This document shows positions 1 to 8,906 of a stretch of 64,000 nt of DNA, piece by piece; positions within the stretch are counted from its first letter, which is position 1, and every line of letters starts with the position of its first letter. The position numbers and the translations under genes were made by a program. The notes beneath the pieces are model-generated. The model saw nothing but the letters and a program-made list of their open reading frames with translations, did not search any database and was not told the origin of the DNA. The DNA lies in the NCBI GenBank assembly GCA_022601195.1, contig JAHZIX010000029.1:248001-312000 (forward strand), in the 5' to 3' direction. This DNA comes from Deltaproteobacteria bacterium. Its GTDB lineage: Bacteria > Acidobacteriota > Thermoanaerobaculia > Multivoradales > JAHZIX01.

Positions 1-845
1 CCGGGGTCATCGGGCTCGAATTGGGCTCGGTGTGGCGCCGCCTCGGGGCGCGGGTCACGGTTCTGGAGTACCAGGACCGTATTCTCCCTGGGATGGATGC
101 CGAAACGGCGAAATTGGCCCAGCGCATGCTCAAGAAACAGGGTCTCGAATTTCACTTGGGAGCCCGGGTCACCGGAGCGCGGGTCGAAGGTGATAGTTGT
201 GTGGTCGAGGCGGAAGGGCTGGAACCCATCCAGTGTGATCTAGTGCTCGTGGCCGTGGGGAGGAAGCCCAATACCGAAGGCCTGGCCCTCGAGGCGGTAG
301 GTCTCGAGACGGATTCCCGCGGGCGCATCGCCGTCGATGAGCACTACGCCACAGCAGTGCCTGGGATCTACGCCATTGGTGACGTCATCGCGGGGCCCAT
401 GTTGGCTCACAAGGCGGAAGAAGAAGGTATCGCTTGCGTTGAGCGAATCGTTACCGGGTACGGTCACGTGAACTACGATGCCATTCCCAGTGTGGTCTAC
501 ACTCACCCCGAAATCGCCTCCGTGGGCAAGACAGAAGAAGAGCTCAAGGAGGCAGGGGTTGCCTACAATAAGGGAGTTTTCCCTTTTATCGCTAACGGTC
601 GAGCCAAGGCGGTGGGAGAGACCGAAGGTCAAGCGAAAATTCTCGCTGACGCCACCACCGACCGAGTGCTCGGGGTTCACGTCATCGGAGCCCATGCTGG
701 AGATTTGATCGCTGAGGCTGCTGTGGCCATCGAGTTTGGAGCCAGCAGCGAAGACATCGCCCGCTCGAGCCATGCTCATCCCACCTTGGCCGAAGCCCTA
801 AAAGAAGCTGCATTCGCCGTAGACGACCGCGCCATCCACTCCTGA
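1..845 (+). CDS. lpdA: Dihydrolipoamide dehydrogenase, C-terminal part (5' end outside window)
   Basis: This is the E3 flavoprotein that reoxidises dihydrolipoamide with NAD+ in 2-oxoacid dehydrogenase or glycine-cleavage complexes. The reading frame is open to the left edge (GVIGLELGS... from base 3), so the gene is cut by the window and its FAD-binding N-terminus with the redox-active disulfide is missing. What is seen is the NAD-binding Rossmann part, the second FAD contact motif ([11 protein letters not shown]) and the dimerisation domain ending in [14 protein letters not shown], where the HP(x)nE pair forms the catalytic His-Glu dyad of the family. The stop lies three bases before a palindromic repeat. 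Assignment to E3 rather than mercuric or glutathione reductase rests on the HAHPT motif and the overall C-terminal match. Confidence 0.93.
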   Translation, partial: GVIGLELGSVWRRLGARVTVLEYQDRILPGMDAETAKLAQRMLKKQGLEFHLGARVTGARVEGDSCVVEAEGLEPIQCDLVLVAVGRKPNTEGLALEAVGLETDSRGRIAVDEHYATAVPGIYAIGDVIAGPMLAHKAEEEGIACVERIVTGYGHVNYDAIPSVVYTHPEIASVGKTEEELKEAGVAYNKGVFPFIANGRAKAVGETEGQAKILADATTDRVLGVHVIGAHAGDLIAEAAVAIEFGASSEDIARSSHAHPTLAEALKEAAFAVDDRAIHS

Positions 846-847
846 GT

Positions 848-882
848 GGTGTCAGGCATGCGTTCCATGCAGCCCTAAAATA
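848..882 (+). repeat. REP-like palindromic repeat, left copy
   Basis: A 35-base element beginning GGTGTCAGGCATGC and ending CCTAAAATA. The same element, better preserved, lies in inverted orientation at 1947-1981 on the other side of the transposase gene; the two share the first 14 bases and the last 9. The internal palindrome is degenerate here (GCATGCGTTCCATGC). A RAYT gene bracketed by such palindromes is the usual arrangement for REP-associated transposases. Confidence 0.75.
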
Positions 883-905
883 ACCTCCGTTTACCGCTAG
901 CTTTT

Positions 906-1853
906 TCAACGGTGCTTCAGGTTGTCCCGCAAGCCTAGGTTGTTCAGTAGGCGGTGGCGGGTTCGTTGGGTTGATGCGCTCTGAGGAAGCCTGTCTTCCA
1001 AGCGGCAAACCGATCGACTCACCGAGGAGGGGTCTCGGCCAATCCGCGCGGCAACTTGATTCAACGTCGCGGAGCCTAGATCTCGGGCAAGAAGCCCAAT
1101 CCATCCGTGGGCACGAATTCTTCGGGAGTCTTGGCTCCTGCTTCGCAACCGACTTTCCGGAAGCTCGAATTCCCGGCAGACGATCTCGAGAATACGGTCT
1201 AGCTCCGGTGCGGTAGGAGTATCTGGAAGCGGTGAGGTATCCGAAATGACCAAGTCCTCTCGGTCCTCGTTTGGAGGAAGCCTCGACAAGTCGATGGGAG
1301 ATTCTTTGTCGATCCCTTCTCGAATGAACTGCTCGTAGAGAAGGCGTCCCCGCCAGCGGACCGGGCTGAAGTGGGCAAGGAGCTCCTTCGTGCTTACCCA
1401 GGGTAGATGCTCGAGGCCGAGGATGGTTCGGTGTCCGCTCCACGGGAAGTCACCTGGGTCTCCCACCAGGCCGGCCCGCACCGGGTTGAGGTGGATATAC
1501 CTCACTAGTTCGAGAAAGTAGGATTCGGTATCCACGTAGAAGGCCCGGAACCGGTTGTGAAAGAGATGCCCTTTCCTGCCCAGGTCTCGGTGCAGTCTCG
1601 AAGCATACTGGCCTGCCAGGTGGTGAATGATTCGGGAAAGAGAAACGGTACGGACTTGGACTGCTAGGTGAACGTGCGTGTCCATGCAGCAAAAAGCTAG
1701 GACTCGATGGCCATAGCGTTCCTTGCCTCGATGGATCAAGTGGTAAAAGAGCTCCCGGTCTTCCTTTCGAAAGAAGATAGGGCGTGAATCGTTACCTCGA
1801 AGGATGACGTGATAAGTGCCGCCGGGTACATGTTGTCGTGGTTTTCTTGCCAT
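906..1853 (-). CDS. REP-associated tyrosine transposase (RAYT, IS200-like Y1 fold) with C-terminal DnaA-like HTH
   Basis: The N-terminal ~160 residues are a Y1/HUH single-strand DNA endonuclease domain: the HUH pair is in THVHLAV (about residues 60-62) and the nucleophile is the Tyr of RYIHLNPV (about residue 119). RAYTs nick and join palindromic REP DNA. The C-terminal ~80 residues (LDRILEIVC... to ...IGRDPSSVSRSVCRLE) resemble the DnaA domain-IV type helix-turn-helix found in a subset of these proteins. The ATG of MARKPRQHVPGG, the usual family N-terminus, is preferred over an upstream start at 1868. The gene looks intact (315 residues). It lies convergent to lpdA between two inverted copies of a 35-base palindrome, which are its likely substrates. 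Confidence 0.9.
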   Translation of the reverse strand: MARKPRQHVPGGTYHVILRGNDSRPIFFRKEDRELFYHLIHRGKERYGHRVLAFCCMDTHVHLAVQVRTVSLSRIIHHLAGQYASRLHRDLGRKGHLFHNRFRAFYVDTESYFLELVRYIHLNPVRAGLVGDPGDFPWSGHRTILGLEHLPWVSTKELLAHFSPVRWRGRLLYEQFIREGIDKESPIDLSRLPPNEDREDLVISDTSPLPDTPTAPELDRILEIVCREFELPESRLRSRSQDSRRIRAHGWIGLLARDLGSATLNQVAARIGRDPSSVSRSVCRLEDRLPQSASTQRTRHRLLNNLGLRDNLKHR

Positions 1854-1946
1854 AGGTATTCCTCCCAACTTCTAAGAACGCAAAACGGTGACGTTTCTCG
1901 TTGGGAGGGGGGAAAATTGATGGGATAGTGGCTGCGTAGGGTTGTG

Positions 1947-1981
1947 TATTTTAGGCATGCACGGAGTGCATGCCTGACACC
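1947..1981 (-). repeat. REP-like palindromic repeat, right copy
   Basis: On the minus strand this reads as the same 35-base element as at 848-882. Its core is a perfect hairpin, AGGCATGCAC-TCC-GTGCATGCCT, preceded by GGTGTC. It sits upstream of the transposase gene and about 45 bases before the LON-domain gene. The perfect stem suggests that this copy is the functional or more recent one. Confidence 0.8.
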
Positions 1982-2025
1982 CTTTGGCTGACTCCAGGGG
2001 AGAGGGTTGCTGGTAGACTGGGTAG

Positions 2026-2727
2026 GTGGCCCCTTCCGTCGTCCATCCTGAGGTGATTCCGGTATTTCCTTTGACCGGATCTCTCCTCCTGCCCGGGAAT
2101 CTCCTTCCTCTTCACATCTTCGAGCCTCGCTACCGCAATATGGTCGAAGATGTCATGAACGGTGATCACCTAATCGGCATGGTGCAACCTCTTGTGCCGC
2201 GCCAAGACAATCAGCTGCCGATAGATGAGGAGGCGAGTCCGGAATCCTTGGAACTCTCGGCTGAGGCTGAGCCGGAGCTCTATGAGGTCGGTTGTATGGG
2301 GCAGGTGGAAGAGTGCAAATCCCTACCGGGGGGCCGCTACGCCATCGGCCTGCTGGGTCTGACTCGGTTCCGGGTGATGGAAGAGATGCCTCTGCAACGG
2401 GGATACCGCAGAGTAGCGGTGAGTCTTGCGGAGTTCAGTCAAGATCTTGTGGCCCAGGAGCCCGAGGAAGCCCCGGAGAATCTTTTGGCGTCGCTCAGTG
2501 CTTTTGGTACCCGATATGATTTTTCTTTTGATCTGGAGCGGCTCCAGACTTTGCCGCGCATGACCCTCGTCAACGGCTTGTCCATGGCCTTGCCTTTCGC
2601 GCCGGCGGAAAAGCAGGCGCTCCTCGAAGCAGATTTCGAGGAGCGACAGAAGATTCTCGAAACTCTGCTAGCGATGGGTGTTGATTTGGAAGAGGCTTTG
2701 GAGCCCAAAGTCGTCGATCCGAATTGA
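2026..2727 (+). CDS. LON substrate-binding domain protein
   Basis: A 233-residue stand-alone LON N-terminal domain. The start IPVFPLTGSLLLPGNLLPLHIFEPRYRNMV is the family signature, followed by GCMGQVEECKSLPGGRYAIGLLGLTRFRV. There is no AAA+ or Ser-Lys protease domain, so this is not the Lon protease itself; such solo proteins are thought to bind protein substrates, with no proven role. The GTG at 2026 follows directly on an in-frame TAG and is therefore the most upstream start possible; no strong ribosome-binding site is seen. It is transcribed toward the convergent idi gene, 21 bases away. Confidence 0.88.
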   Translation: MAPSVVHPEVIPVFPLTGSLLLPGNLLPLHIFEPRYRNMVEDVMNGDHLIGMVQPLVPRQDNQLPIDEEASPESLELSAEAEPELYEVGCMGQVEECKSLPGGRYAIGLLGLTRFRVMEEMPLQRGYRRVAVSLAEFSQDLVAQEPEEAPENLLASLSAFGTRYDFSFDLERLQTLPRMTLVNGLSMALPFAPAEKQALLEADFEERQKILETLLAMGVDLEEALEPKVVDPN

Positions 2728-2748
2728 GTAAGGGGTGCTTCTCTGGAG

Positions 2749-3414
2749 TTAGGAAGCCGTGAGGATTTGTTCCAGCTGAGGCCAAAGATCGCTTCTCAGC
2801 CGCTTCCATTCCATGCGGCTCCAGGGAGAAAGGTTGCTCGCCAAATCGGCGGCTCTGGCATCCAGCTCCTCTAGGGTGGCCCAAGACAAGTCTGCGACTT
2901 CTGTTGGGTTGACGACGATCCCCTTCGAATCCGCCTGTTCCGTCTCTGGAGACAAGCGGGCCGCGAAGACAGCGCAGAGCTCTCGTTCCGAGCCGACCAA
3001 CTCACCGTCCGCCTCGAAGCGCGCGTGGTATTGGAATTTGTAGAGAAACTCCGCCTCGCAGGAGATGCCCAACTCTTCTCGAAGCCGTCTCGAAACTGCC
3101 GATTCCAGAGTTTCCCCACGTCGTGGATGACTGCAGCAGCTATTGGACCAGATGAGCGGCCACAGGGGTTTGGAGTCGCTTCGTTTTTGCAGTAGCACTC
3201 GGTTTCTGGAATCAAAAAGAAAGACCGAAAAGGCTCGGTGGAGAATTCCGTCTCCCTGATGGCATTCTGCTTTGGGCAGATATCCAATCACTTCGTCCTG
3301 GTCGTCGACGAGAATCAGGGGCTCGTCGTCGAAGGAAACGCGAGTCGGTTCGCCGGTCGCAATGGTCAGGGTGTCGCTCTTCGGGAGCATGGGCTTGGCA
3401 GAAGTAGCCGACAT
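2749..3414 (-). CDS. idi: Isopentenyl-diphosphate delta-isomerase, type 1 (Nudix fold)
   Basis: It interconverts IPP and DMAPP to supply allylic primer for isoprenoid synthesis. The Nudix-like fold carries the IDI hallmarks: ECHQGDGILHRAFSVFLF, the active-site Cys segment SNSCCSHPRRGE, and the downstream acidic/metal ligands REL and ERELCAVF. The ATG at 3414 (MSATSAKP) is preferred because GGAG lies six bases upstream on the minus strand; a GTG at 3426 has no such site. About 40 residues precede the usual IDI core. The gene is divergent from thyA across 122 bases. The C-terminal ~45 residues (W...LEELDARAADL... SPW) match Nudix IDI proteins. Confidence 0.9.
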   Translation of the reverse strand: MSATSAKPMLPKSDTLTIATGEPTRVSFDDEPLILVDDQDEVIGYLPKAECHQGDGILHRAFSVFLFDSRNRVLLQKRSDSKPLWPLIWSNSCCSHPRRGETLESAVSRRLREELGISCEAEFLYKFQYHARFEADGELVGSERELCAVFAARLSPETEQADSKGIVVNPTEVADLSWATLEELDARAADLASNLSPWSRMEWKRLRSDLWPQLEQILTAS

Positions 3415-3536
3415 AGAGATCTCCACAGGCTGTTAAGTGCCGGATGTTACACCAGACGGGAAAACCGCATCTGGTCCTATGGGCAGTTGGGTCTTGCTCG
3501 TTGCTTCCAGAGCCGGCCTTAGGTATCTTGCCAAGC

Positions 3537-4331
3537 ATGAAACAGTATCTGGATTTGGTGAGCCATGTGCTCGAAACAGGAACGAAGAAAGAGGATCGTA
3601 CCGGAACGGGAACCCTGAGCGTATTTGGATACCAAATGCGTTTCGACCTAGCCGAGGGTTTTCCTCTTCTGACCACCAAGAAATTGCACCTGAGATCGAT
3701 CCTTCACGAGCTGCTTTGGTTTCTCCAGGGATCGCGCAACGTGGGATATTTGCGGGAGAACAAGGTTCGAATTTGGGACGAGTGGGCTCGTGAGGATGGG
3801 GACCTGGGGCCGATTTACGGTTACCAATGGCGGTCTTGGCCGACCTCCGACGGTGGTGCCATCGACCAGATTCTGCAGGTCGAGGAGCAGATCCGCTCCC
3901 AGCCGGACTCACGAAGATTGATCGTCAGTGCTTGGAATGTAGCCGATGTGCCTCAGATGGCTCTGCCCCCCTGTCATTTGCTATTTCAATTCTACGTCGC
4001 CAATGGGCGTCTCTCTTGTCAGCTCTACCAGCGCAGTGCAGATCTCTTCTTGGGAGTGCCGTTCAATATTGCCTCCTATGCCTTGTTGACTCAAATGATG
4101 GCTCTGACGACGGGTCTAGAGCCGGGCGAGTTCATCCTCTCGTTGGGGGATGTGCACATCTATACCAATCACTTGGAGCAGGTGAATCTGCAACGGGAGC
4201 GGCAGCCGCGGCCCTTGCCGACGATGAAGATACTGCGCACCCCCTCGTCGGTGGTGGATTTTCGATACGAGGATTTCCAGCTCGAGGCCTATGATCCTCA
4301 CCCTCACATCAAGGGCAAGGTTTCCGTATGA
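3537..4331 (+). CDS. thyA: Thymidylate synthase
   Basis: Makes dTMP from dUMP using methylene-tetrahydrofolate. The 264-residue length equals the classic enterobacterial enzyme. The nucleophile is Cys146 in [14 protein letters not shown]; the RTGTGT phosphate loop (residues 21-26), the Arg pair in [13 protein letters not shown] and the [20 protein letters not shown] dUMP-binding segment are all present. The ATG at 3537 gives the standard [13 protein letters not shown] start; the frame is open further upstream but that part has no family similarity. Its stop overlaps the folA start by four bases (ATGA), so the two folate-cycle genes are translationally coupled. Confidence 0.97.
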   Translation: MKQYLDLVSHVLETGTKKEDRTGTGTLSVFGYQMRFDLAEGFPLLTTKKLHLRSILHELLWFLQGSRNVGYLRENKVRIWDEWAREDGDLGPIYGYQWRSWPTSDGGAIDQILQVEEQIRSQPDSRRLIVSAWNVADVPQMALPPCHLLFQFYVANGRLSCQLYQRSADLFLGVPFNIASYALLTQMMALTTGLEPGEFILSLGDVHIYTNHLEQVNLQRERQPRPLPTMKILRTPSSVVDFRYEDFQLEAYDPHPHIKGKVSV

Positions 4332-4831
4332 GATTGTCCATGATTGCTGCTGTCTCGGAGAACGATGTCATCGGCCGAGCTGGTGATCTGCCCTGGCATC
4401 TACCAGCGGATCTGCGGTTTTTTAAACGCAAGACCGTTGGGCACACCTTGATCATGGGACGAAAAACCTATGACACGGTGGGGAAACCTCTGCCCAGGCG
4501 CCGCTCCATTGTCCTGAGTCGCCAAGAAGACTATTCACCCGAAGGGGTCGAAGTGGTGAGCAGCCTGGAAGCGGCCCTGGAGCTCGCAGGGGAGCAAGAT
4601 GAGATCTTCATCGCTGGTGGCGCCTTCGTGTACCGGGAAGCGATGCCAGTAGCTGACCGACTGTACATCACACGGGTCCATGGGGAAGTGGAGGGAGACA
4701 CCTTCTTTCCTGCTATCGATCCCAGCCTTTGGCGCCTAGTGGAGGAAGTTCGTCACGAGGTGGACGACCGTCACCGGTTCCCTTTCAGTTTCCGCACCTA
4801 CGATCGCTGGACTCCCCGAGTCCCTTCGTGA
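4328..4831 (+). CDS. folA: Dihydrofolate reductase
   Basis: Regenerates tetrahydrofolate from the dihydrofolate produced by ThyA. The 167-residue protein shows [26 protein letters not shown] with the catalytic Asp28, the NADPH-binding segment [16 protein letters not shown], and [15 protein letters not shown] near the C-terminus. The ATG lies inside the thyA stop (ATGA) and its own stop overlaps the GTG start of the exporter gene by four bases (GTGA). All three genes are thus coupled in one operon. Confidence 0.96.
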   Translation: MRLSMIAAVSENDVIGRAGDLPWHLPADLRFFKRKTVGHTLIMGRKTYDTVGKPLPRRRSIVLSRQEDYSPEGVEVVSSLEAALELAGEQDEIFIAGGAFVYREAMPVADRLYITRVHGEVEGDTFFPAIDPSLWRLVEEVRHEVDDRHRFPFSFRTYDRWTPRVPS

Positions 4832-5814
4832 CTCTGCCTCATGTGCCGCGACCCAATGCGCCGCGACGATGGCCCGCTTTCCTCATTCTGTTGGTGGTAT
4901 TCGTCTTCTGGGCGAATTCCTTCATCGCGGTGCGGCTCCTTGTCGGGGAGGACGTGCCGTCAGCGGAGCGTCTCAGCGCCCTCGAGTTCGTCGAGGCCCG
5001 ATTTGCCCCGGTAGCGGTTTTCTGCCTGCTGTGGTTCGCGTTGATTCCTTCCGCCAGGAGAGAGGCTCGCCTCCTGCTGCGGCGCCATGGTGTGCTGTTG
5101 TTGCTGTTAGCCGCCTTCAATGTCTGGGGCTACAACTTAGCCTTCGGTGCCGGTCACGAGCGTGTCGCAGCGGGAACCGGAGCGTTGATCATCGTGTTGA
5201 ACCCGATCTTGACGTTTTTGTTGGTTGTGCTTTTGGGATTCGAGAGGGCCACGTGGCGCAAGGCTCTAGGGTTGGCCGTGGCCTTTGCCGGCATCTACGT
5301 GGTGATCGTTTATGGAGCCCATCGAGCCGTGGAGCGAGCCTACTTGCTGGACGCCTTGCTACTGATCGGTGCACCTATGAGCTGGGCGGTTTACACCGTT
5401 TTTAGTAAAAAATTGCTGGACGGGGCTTCGGCGCTGACTCTCAACTTCTTGATTCTCGGTATCGGCAGCCTTCCGACTCTACCGCTACTGGCGGTGGATT
5501 CTTCGTTCCAGGCAAAAGTCTTGGCTTGGGGGCCGCAGCGTCTCGGAGCAGCCCTGTTTTTGGCTTTTGGTTGCACGCTGCTGGCTTTCTGGCTTTGGCT
5601 GGTGGCGCTGAAGCGATTGCCGGCGACGACAGCCGCGGCCTTTGTTTTCCTCAATCCGCCCTTGACCCTCTGCTTCGAGTGGTTGTGGTTCGGCAGGACG
5701 CCCAATTCGGCCCTTCTTCTGGGAGGAGCTATCGTGCTCATAGGGGTGTTTCTGGCCACCCGAGAGAGCGTTCCCTCTAGATCTCGCCCCCCTCGGAGGC
5801 CTCTTCCGGAGTAA
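4828..5814 (+). CDS. DMT-superfamily (EamA) membrane exporter
   Basis: A 328-residue integral membrane protein with about ten hydrophobic segments in two EamA halves (FLILLVVFVFWANSFIAVRLL at the start; YLLDALLLIGAPMSWAVYTVFSKK opening the second half). Members export amino acids, nucleosides or other small metabolites; the substrate cannot be told from sequence. The GTG at 4828 overlaps the folA stop (GTGA) and gives a short N-terminus before the first helix. A longer frame begins upstream inside folA but adds only a non-membrane stretch. The 3' end overlaps the convergent gene by 38 bases. Confidence 0.87.
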   Translation: MTLPHVPRPNAPRRWPAFLILLVVFVFWANSFIAVRLLVGEDVPSAERLSALEFVEARFAPVAVFCLLWFALIPSARREARLLLRRHGVLLLLLAAFNVWGYNLAFGAGHERVAAGTGALIIVLNPILTFLLVVLLGFERATWRKALGLAVAFAGIYVVIVYGAHRAVERAYLLDALLLIGAPMSWAVYTVFSKKLLDGASALTLNFLILGIGSLPTLPLLAVDSSFQAKVLAWGPQRLGAALFLAFGCTLLAFWLWLVALKRLPATTAAAFVFLNPPLTLCFEWLWFGRTPNSALLLGGAIVLIGVFLATRESVPSRSRPPRRPLPE

Positions 5815-7033
5815 CCGGCTGTTGGGCCAGGAAGAAGTCGACGAAGCGGGGGGAGAAGGCTTTGGCATCGGGAATACGGCTTGGGTCGCTATCGAGACAC
5901 TCCAAGACATCTAATCGAGCAGCATCGATGAGCGCCTCATCGGACTCGCCACCGCCGATGTACAAGGCGAAGCGGGCCGCCGCTTGAAACAGGAAGCTAT
6001 GGGAGCGGGCTTTGGGGCCGGGTAGAGTCACCTCTTCGAGAAGCTCTAGGACTTGCGAGTAGTTGCCTTGAAAGAGTGCGTCGGCGGCAGAGCGAAGCTC
6101 TCTGGGCGGTGGTGCTGCTGCCGATTCCAGAGCCTTCCGAGAAGTCGAAATTTTCTCTTTGAGCGTCCGCACGTCCTCAGCGCTGGTCGTCGGGCCGACG
6201 TTGTTGGTGGCTGCCAATAAGGCTTCCAACTTGGCTGCCCTATTGCCGACACGAGGAGGCAGAGGGGAGAGATAGGAGATCTCCGAGAGGGTGCGCTGCG
6301 CCCGCAGTCGAGTCGGTTCCAAGGAAGCTTGCGCCTCGGTTCTTTCTCCGCGGAGGCGTTCCAGCTCACCGGTCGCCGCAGTATTGAGCTGGTCATAGAG
6401 GGAGATGGCCGTTTGAGCTCTCTGTTGCAGGTCTTCGACCTCTTCTGGATCCGCAGGGGTTGTGAGGGCAGCCAGGGCTTCGCGGGCCCCTTCGAGGGCT
6501 TTTCTAGCCTCGACTCGGCGAGCGGCAAGGGAAGGCTCCCCGCGGTTCCAGGCGGCTCGCAGCTCGGCCCCCGGGAGGGCTTCGGCAGCCGTGGCAGCCT
6601 CCTCTGCGCGGTCGAGAGTTAGCCTCGCCGATTCGACGGCTCGAGCCTCCTCATCCTGGCGTTGGGAGCAGATCTGGCGGTCTCGTTCGAGACTGGCCAT
6701 TTCGTCGTAGCGCTCTATGACGCCCTGGGCTGTGGCCTTCTTCCAGGCGGCGAGAGCACCTCGGCAATCCTGCTGCTCGAACAGAGAACGGCCCAGGAAG
6801 TAATGGGGGATATAGCGTTTGAGATAGAGGCGCTTCTTGAGACGGGGGCTAGAGCTTGGCTGCTCTTCTATGGCGAGGCGCATTTGAGTGGCAACCTCGG
6901 GCCAATTCTCCTGATCGACAGCTTCCAGGCCGGCTTTGTAGCTATCGAGAAAATCTCCGCGGGCAGGTAATGTCCAGCTCGTGGCGAGCAGTAGCGCCAG
7001 CCAGGTTCCGCCCATGAAACCAAGGCGACTCAT
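5777..7033 (-). CDS. Secreted coiled-coil/TPR-like protein coupled to the kinase-like gene
   Basis: No family is recognised. The 418-residue product begins with a signal peptide (LGFMGGTWLALLLATSWTLPARGDF), followed by a TPR-like start (DSYKAGLEAVDQENWPEVATQMRLAIEE) and a long Ala/Glu/Arg-rich helical region (about residues 110-300) that should form coiled coil. It ends in another repeat-like helical part (FQGNYSQVLELLEEV). The ATG at 7033 lies in the kinase stop (ATGA), so the two genes are translationally coupled; a GTG at 7039 is an alternative start. Acting in the periplasm or at the envelope, it is a plausible partner of the extracytoplasmic tail of the kinase-like protein; that is inference from coupling only. 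Confidence 0.75.
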   Translation of the reverse strand: MSRLGFMGGTWLALLLATSWTLPARGDFLDSYKAGLEAVDQENWPEVATQMRLAIEEQPSSSPRLKKRLYLKRYIPHYFLGRSLFEQQDCRGALAAWKKATAQGVIERYDEMASLERDRQICSQRQDEEARAVESARLTLDRAEEAATAAEALPGAELRAAWNRGEPSLAARRVEARKALEGAREALAALTTPADPEEVEDLQQRAQTAISLYDQLNTAATGELERLRGERTEAQASLEPTRLRAQRTLSEISYLSPLPPRVGNRAAKLEALLAATNNVGPTTSAEDVRTLKEKISTSRKALESAAAPPPRELRSAADALFQGNYSQVLELLEEVTLPGPKARSHSFLFQAAARFALYIGGGESDEALIDAARLDVLECLDSDPSRIPDAKAFSPRFVDFFLAQQPVTPEEASEGGEI

Positions 7034-8775
7034 TGCCACCAGCCCGTCTGTTTGAAGTAGTCGGTGACGGCGACTCTGGAAAATTCAGCGGTGCATTGAG
7101 CAAGCGCCCCAGTAAAAACCTCGACTTCGCACTTCAGAGTACCTTCCGCGTCCGGATGGGTCAGCTCCACGAGGTAGGCACCTTCCGGAAGAGGCAGTTG
7201 AAGCGGCGTAACGGGGTTGGCCGGGAGAGTCACGGCCTGGCCAGCTGCGTCGCTCAGCCTTGTCACCTCCGCCCAGGGCAGGGCATCGATGAACAGAGTG
7301 CCATGAAGCGCCTCCGGTTCGGGCTCCCTGGGAGGAGGGGGTGGGGGCACTGCGGCCTGTTCCACGGGAGGGTCCGGCAAGGGCTTTGGTGTACCTTCCT
7401 GCAGACTACAGAACGCGAGGGATCCGAGAATAGGCAGAGCTAAGAGCGCCGCCCACCACCATTTTCGCATCTTCCCGGAATCGGGCTTGGTAGGGGGAGC
7501 CTTCGCTTCACCCTGGCTTGCTGGAGCGGGTGGCGCAACCGGGACGGAGTCCGAGGGTTTGATAGCTGGAGGCGGCTTTTCGGGAGTTGCCTCAGTCTGG
7601 GTTCCTTGGACCTTCGTTGGCCCAACCTTGGCCCGCTGAGGAAGGCTCTCGGACTGTCCTGCAGTGGCCTTCTTGGATGGGCTGGTTTTCTCCTCGGAGC
7701 TCGCTTTCTCCTTGGGACTTGTTTTCTCCTTAGGACTGGGCTTCTCGGGGGCAGGTGGTTTTCTAGCCGCCTCGAGCTTGGCGCTATCGGAAAAATAGGC
7801 TGTCGTGCGATCTCCGTCCTCTTGCTGGTCGAGTGGGCTCTTGTCGGTGATGATCCCAGGGGGAATCTCTTGAGTATCTTCGTTGGTCAGGGCTCTTCCG
7901 CCGGTCGCGTCCGGGTTCTCTCCCTTGGCCTTGGACTCTTCCCGAGCTGCCAGCCGTTCGCGGGATCGTTCCCGTTCGAGAATGGGGCCCAGCTCGGCAA
8001 GAAGTGGGTCAAAGTTTCGATAGCGATCCGCCGGGTCCCTTTCGAGGGATTGGGCGATCAGCTCCCTAACCCCGAAGGGTAGACCTTTGAGCCGGTCGTC
8101 CGAGGGTTCCAGGCCGGTCTCCAGTACTTGGCCCAAGAAATCCGCCAGGGTATCCGCAGCAAAGGGTCTTTGGTAGGTCAGGAGCTCGTAAGCGAGAGCA
8201 CCGAAACAGAAGATATCGGTGCGAGCGTCCGCCCGGAGGCCCAGTGTTTGCTCCGGAGCCAGGTAGCCATCTGTGTGGGGGCCCCCTTGGGTGAGGCGGC
8301 TCGTTGCGCTGGCTAATTGAGCGATGCCGAAGTCGGTTATTTTGACCTCGTGGTCAAGGCTGATTCGGATAGAACGAGGAGATACGCTCTTGTGGAGCAC
8401 CCCTCGAGAATGTGCATAGCGGAGACCCTCGGCAATTTGCAGAAGATAGTCGAGACGCTGGGCCATCGAGAGGGGTTCGTCTCCCTCGATTTTCCATCCA
8501 AGGTGTTCGCCCTCGACATAGTCTTCTACCAGGTAGGGCTTTCCATCTCCGGAACCAAACTCGAGAACCGTTGCGATATTGGGGTGCTGTAGACGGCCAG
8601 AAGCCTCGGCTAGGCGAAGAAAGCCCGTCCGTAAATTCTCTTCTTGAGCGATACAAATCTTGATCGCAACCGGCTTGCCACTGAAGGAGTCCCGCCCGCG
8701 ATAGACGACGGTGAAACTACCGACGCCGATTCTTTCGAGGACTTCGTAGCGACCAATTTTCTCTACTTCATCCAT
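7030..8775 (-). CDS. Membrane-anchored Ser/Thr kinase-like protein with degenerate catalytic loop (probable pseudokinase)
   Basis: 581 residues. Residues 8-260 are a PknB-type kinase fold: Gly loop GVGSFTVVYRG (17-27), VAIK Lys39, DFG 148-150, APE 173-175 and ARTDIFCFGALAYELL. The catalytic loop that normally reads HRDLKPxN is instead H128-K-S-V-S-P-R-S135: the catalytic Asp, the Lys and the metal-binding Asn are all replaced. ATP binding may remain, but phosphotransfer is unlikely. A charged Lys/Ser/Pro linker follows, then a membrane helix (about 436-456) and a ~125-residue outer tail with two Cys (549, 561) that resembles a PEGA-like beta domain (EGAYLVELTHPDAEG). The gene is divergent from the oxidoreductase gene and coupled to the downstream secreted protein. 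Confidence 0.88.
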   Translation of the reverse strand: MDEVEKIGRYEVLERIGVGSFTVVYRGRDSFSGKPVAIKICIAQEENLRTGFLRLAEASGRLQHPNIATVLEFGSGDGKPYLVEDYVEGEHLGWKIEGDEPLSMAQRLDYLLQIAEGLRYAHSRGVLHKSVSPRSIRISLDHEVKITDFGIAQLASATSRLTQGGPHTDGYLAPEQTLGLRADARTDIFCFGALAYELLTYQRPFAADTLADFLGQVLETGLEPSDDRLKGLPFGVRELIAQSLERDPADRYRNFDPLLAELGPILERERSRERLAAREESKAKGENPDATGGRALTNEDTQEIPPGIITDKSPLDQQEDGDRTTAYFSDSAKLEAARKPPAPEKPSPKEKTSPKEKASSEEKTSPSKKATAGQSESLPQRAKVGPTKVQGTQTEATPEKPPPAIKPSDSVPVAPPAPASQGEAKAPPTKPDSGKMRKWWWAALLALPILGSLAFCSLQEGTPKPLPDPPVEQAAVPPPPPPREPEPEALHGTLFIDALPWAEVTRLSDAAGQAVTLPANPVTPLQLPLPEGAYLVELTHPDAEGTLKCEVEVFTGALAQCTAEFSRVAVTDYFKQTGWWQ

Positions 8776-8906
8776 GCCTTCAAATCATAGCAGGACGGCA
8801 AGGGGGATGGGGCTCGTGGGCTTTGGCAACGAGGTTTCTCCGTAGGGGGTTGGCAGGAGCGGTGATGGTCTATCTGCGGCCTGCTGAATTCGATAGCCTA
8901 GCGAGT

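Noticed and set aside
682..1443. A 253-codon minus-strand open frame across the end of lpdA and the transposase
   Set aside because: It is a shadow frame: it overlaps the transposase coding frame and lpdA, is rich in Arg/Pro/Ser and resembles no protein.
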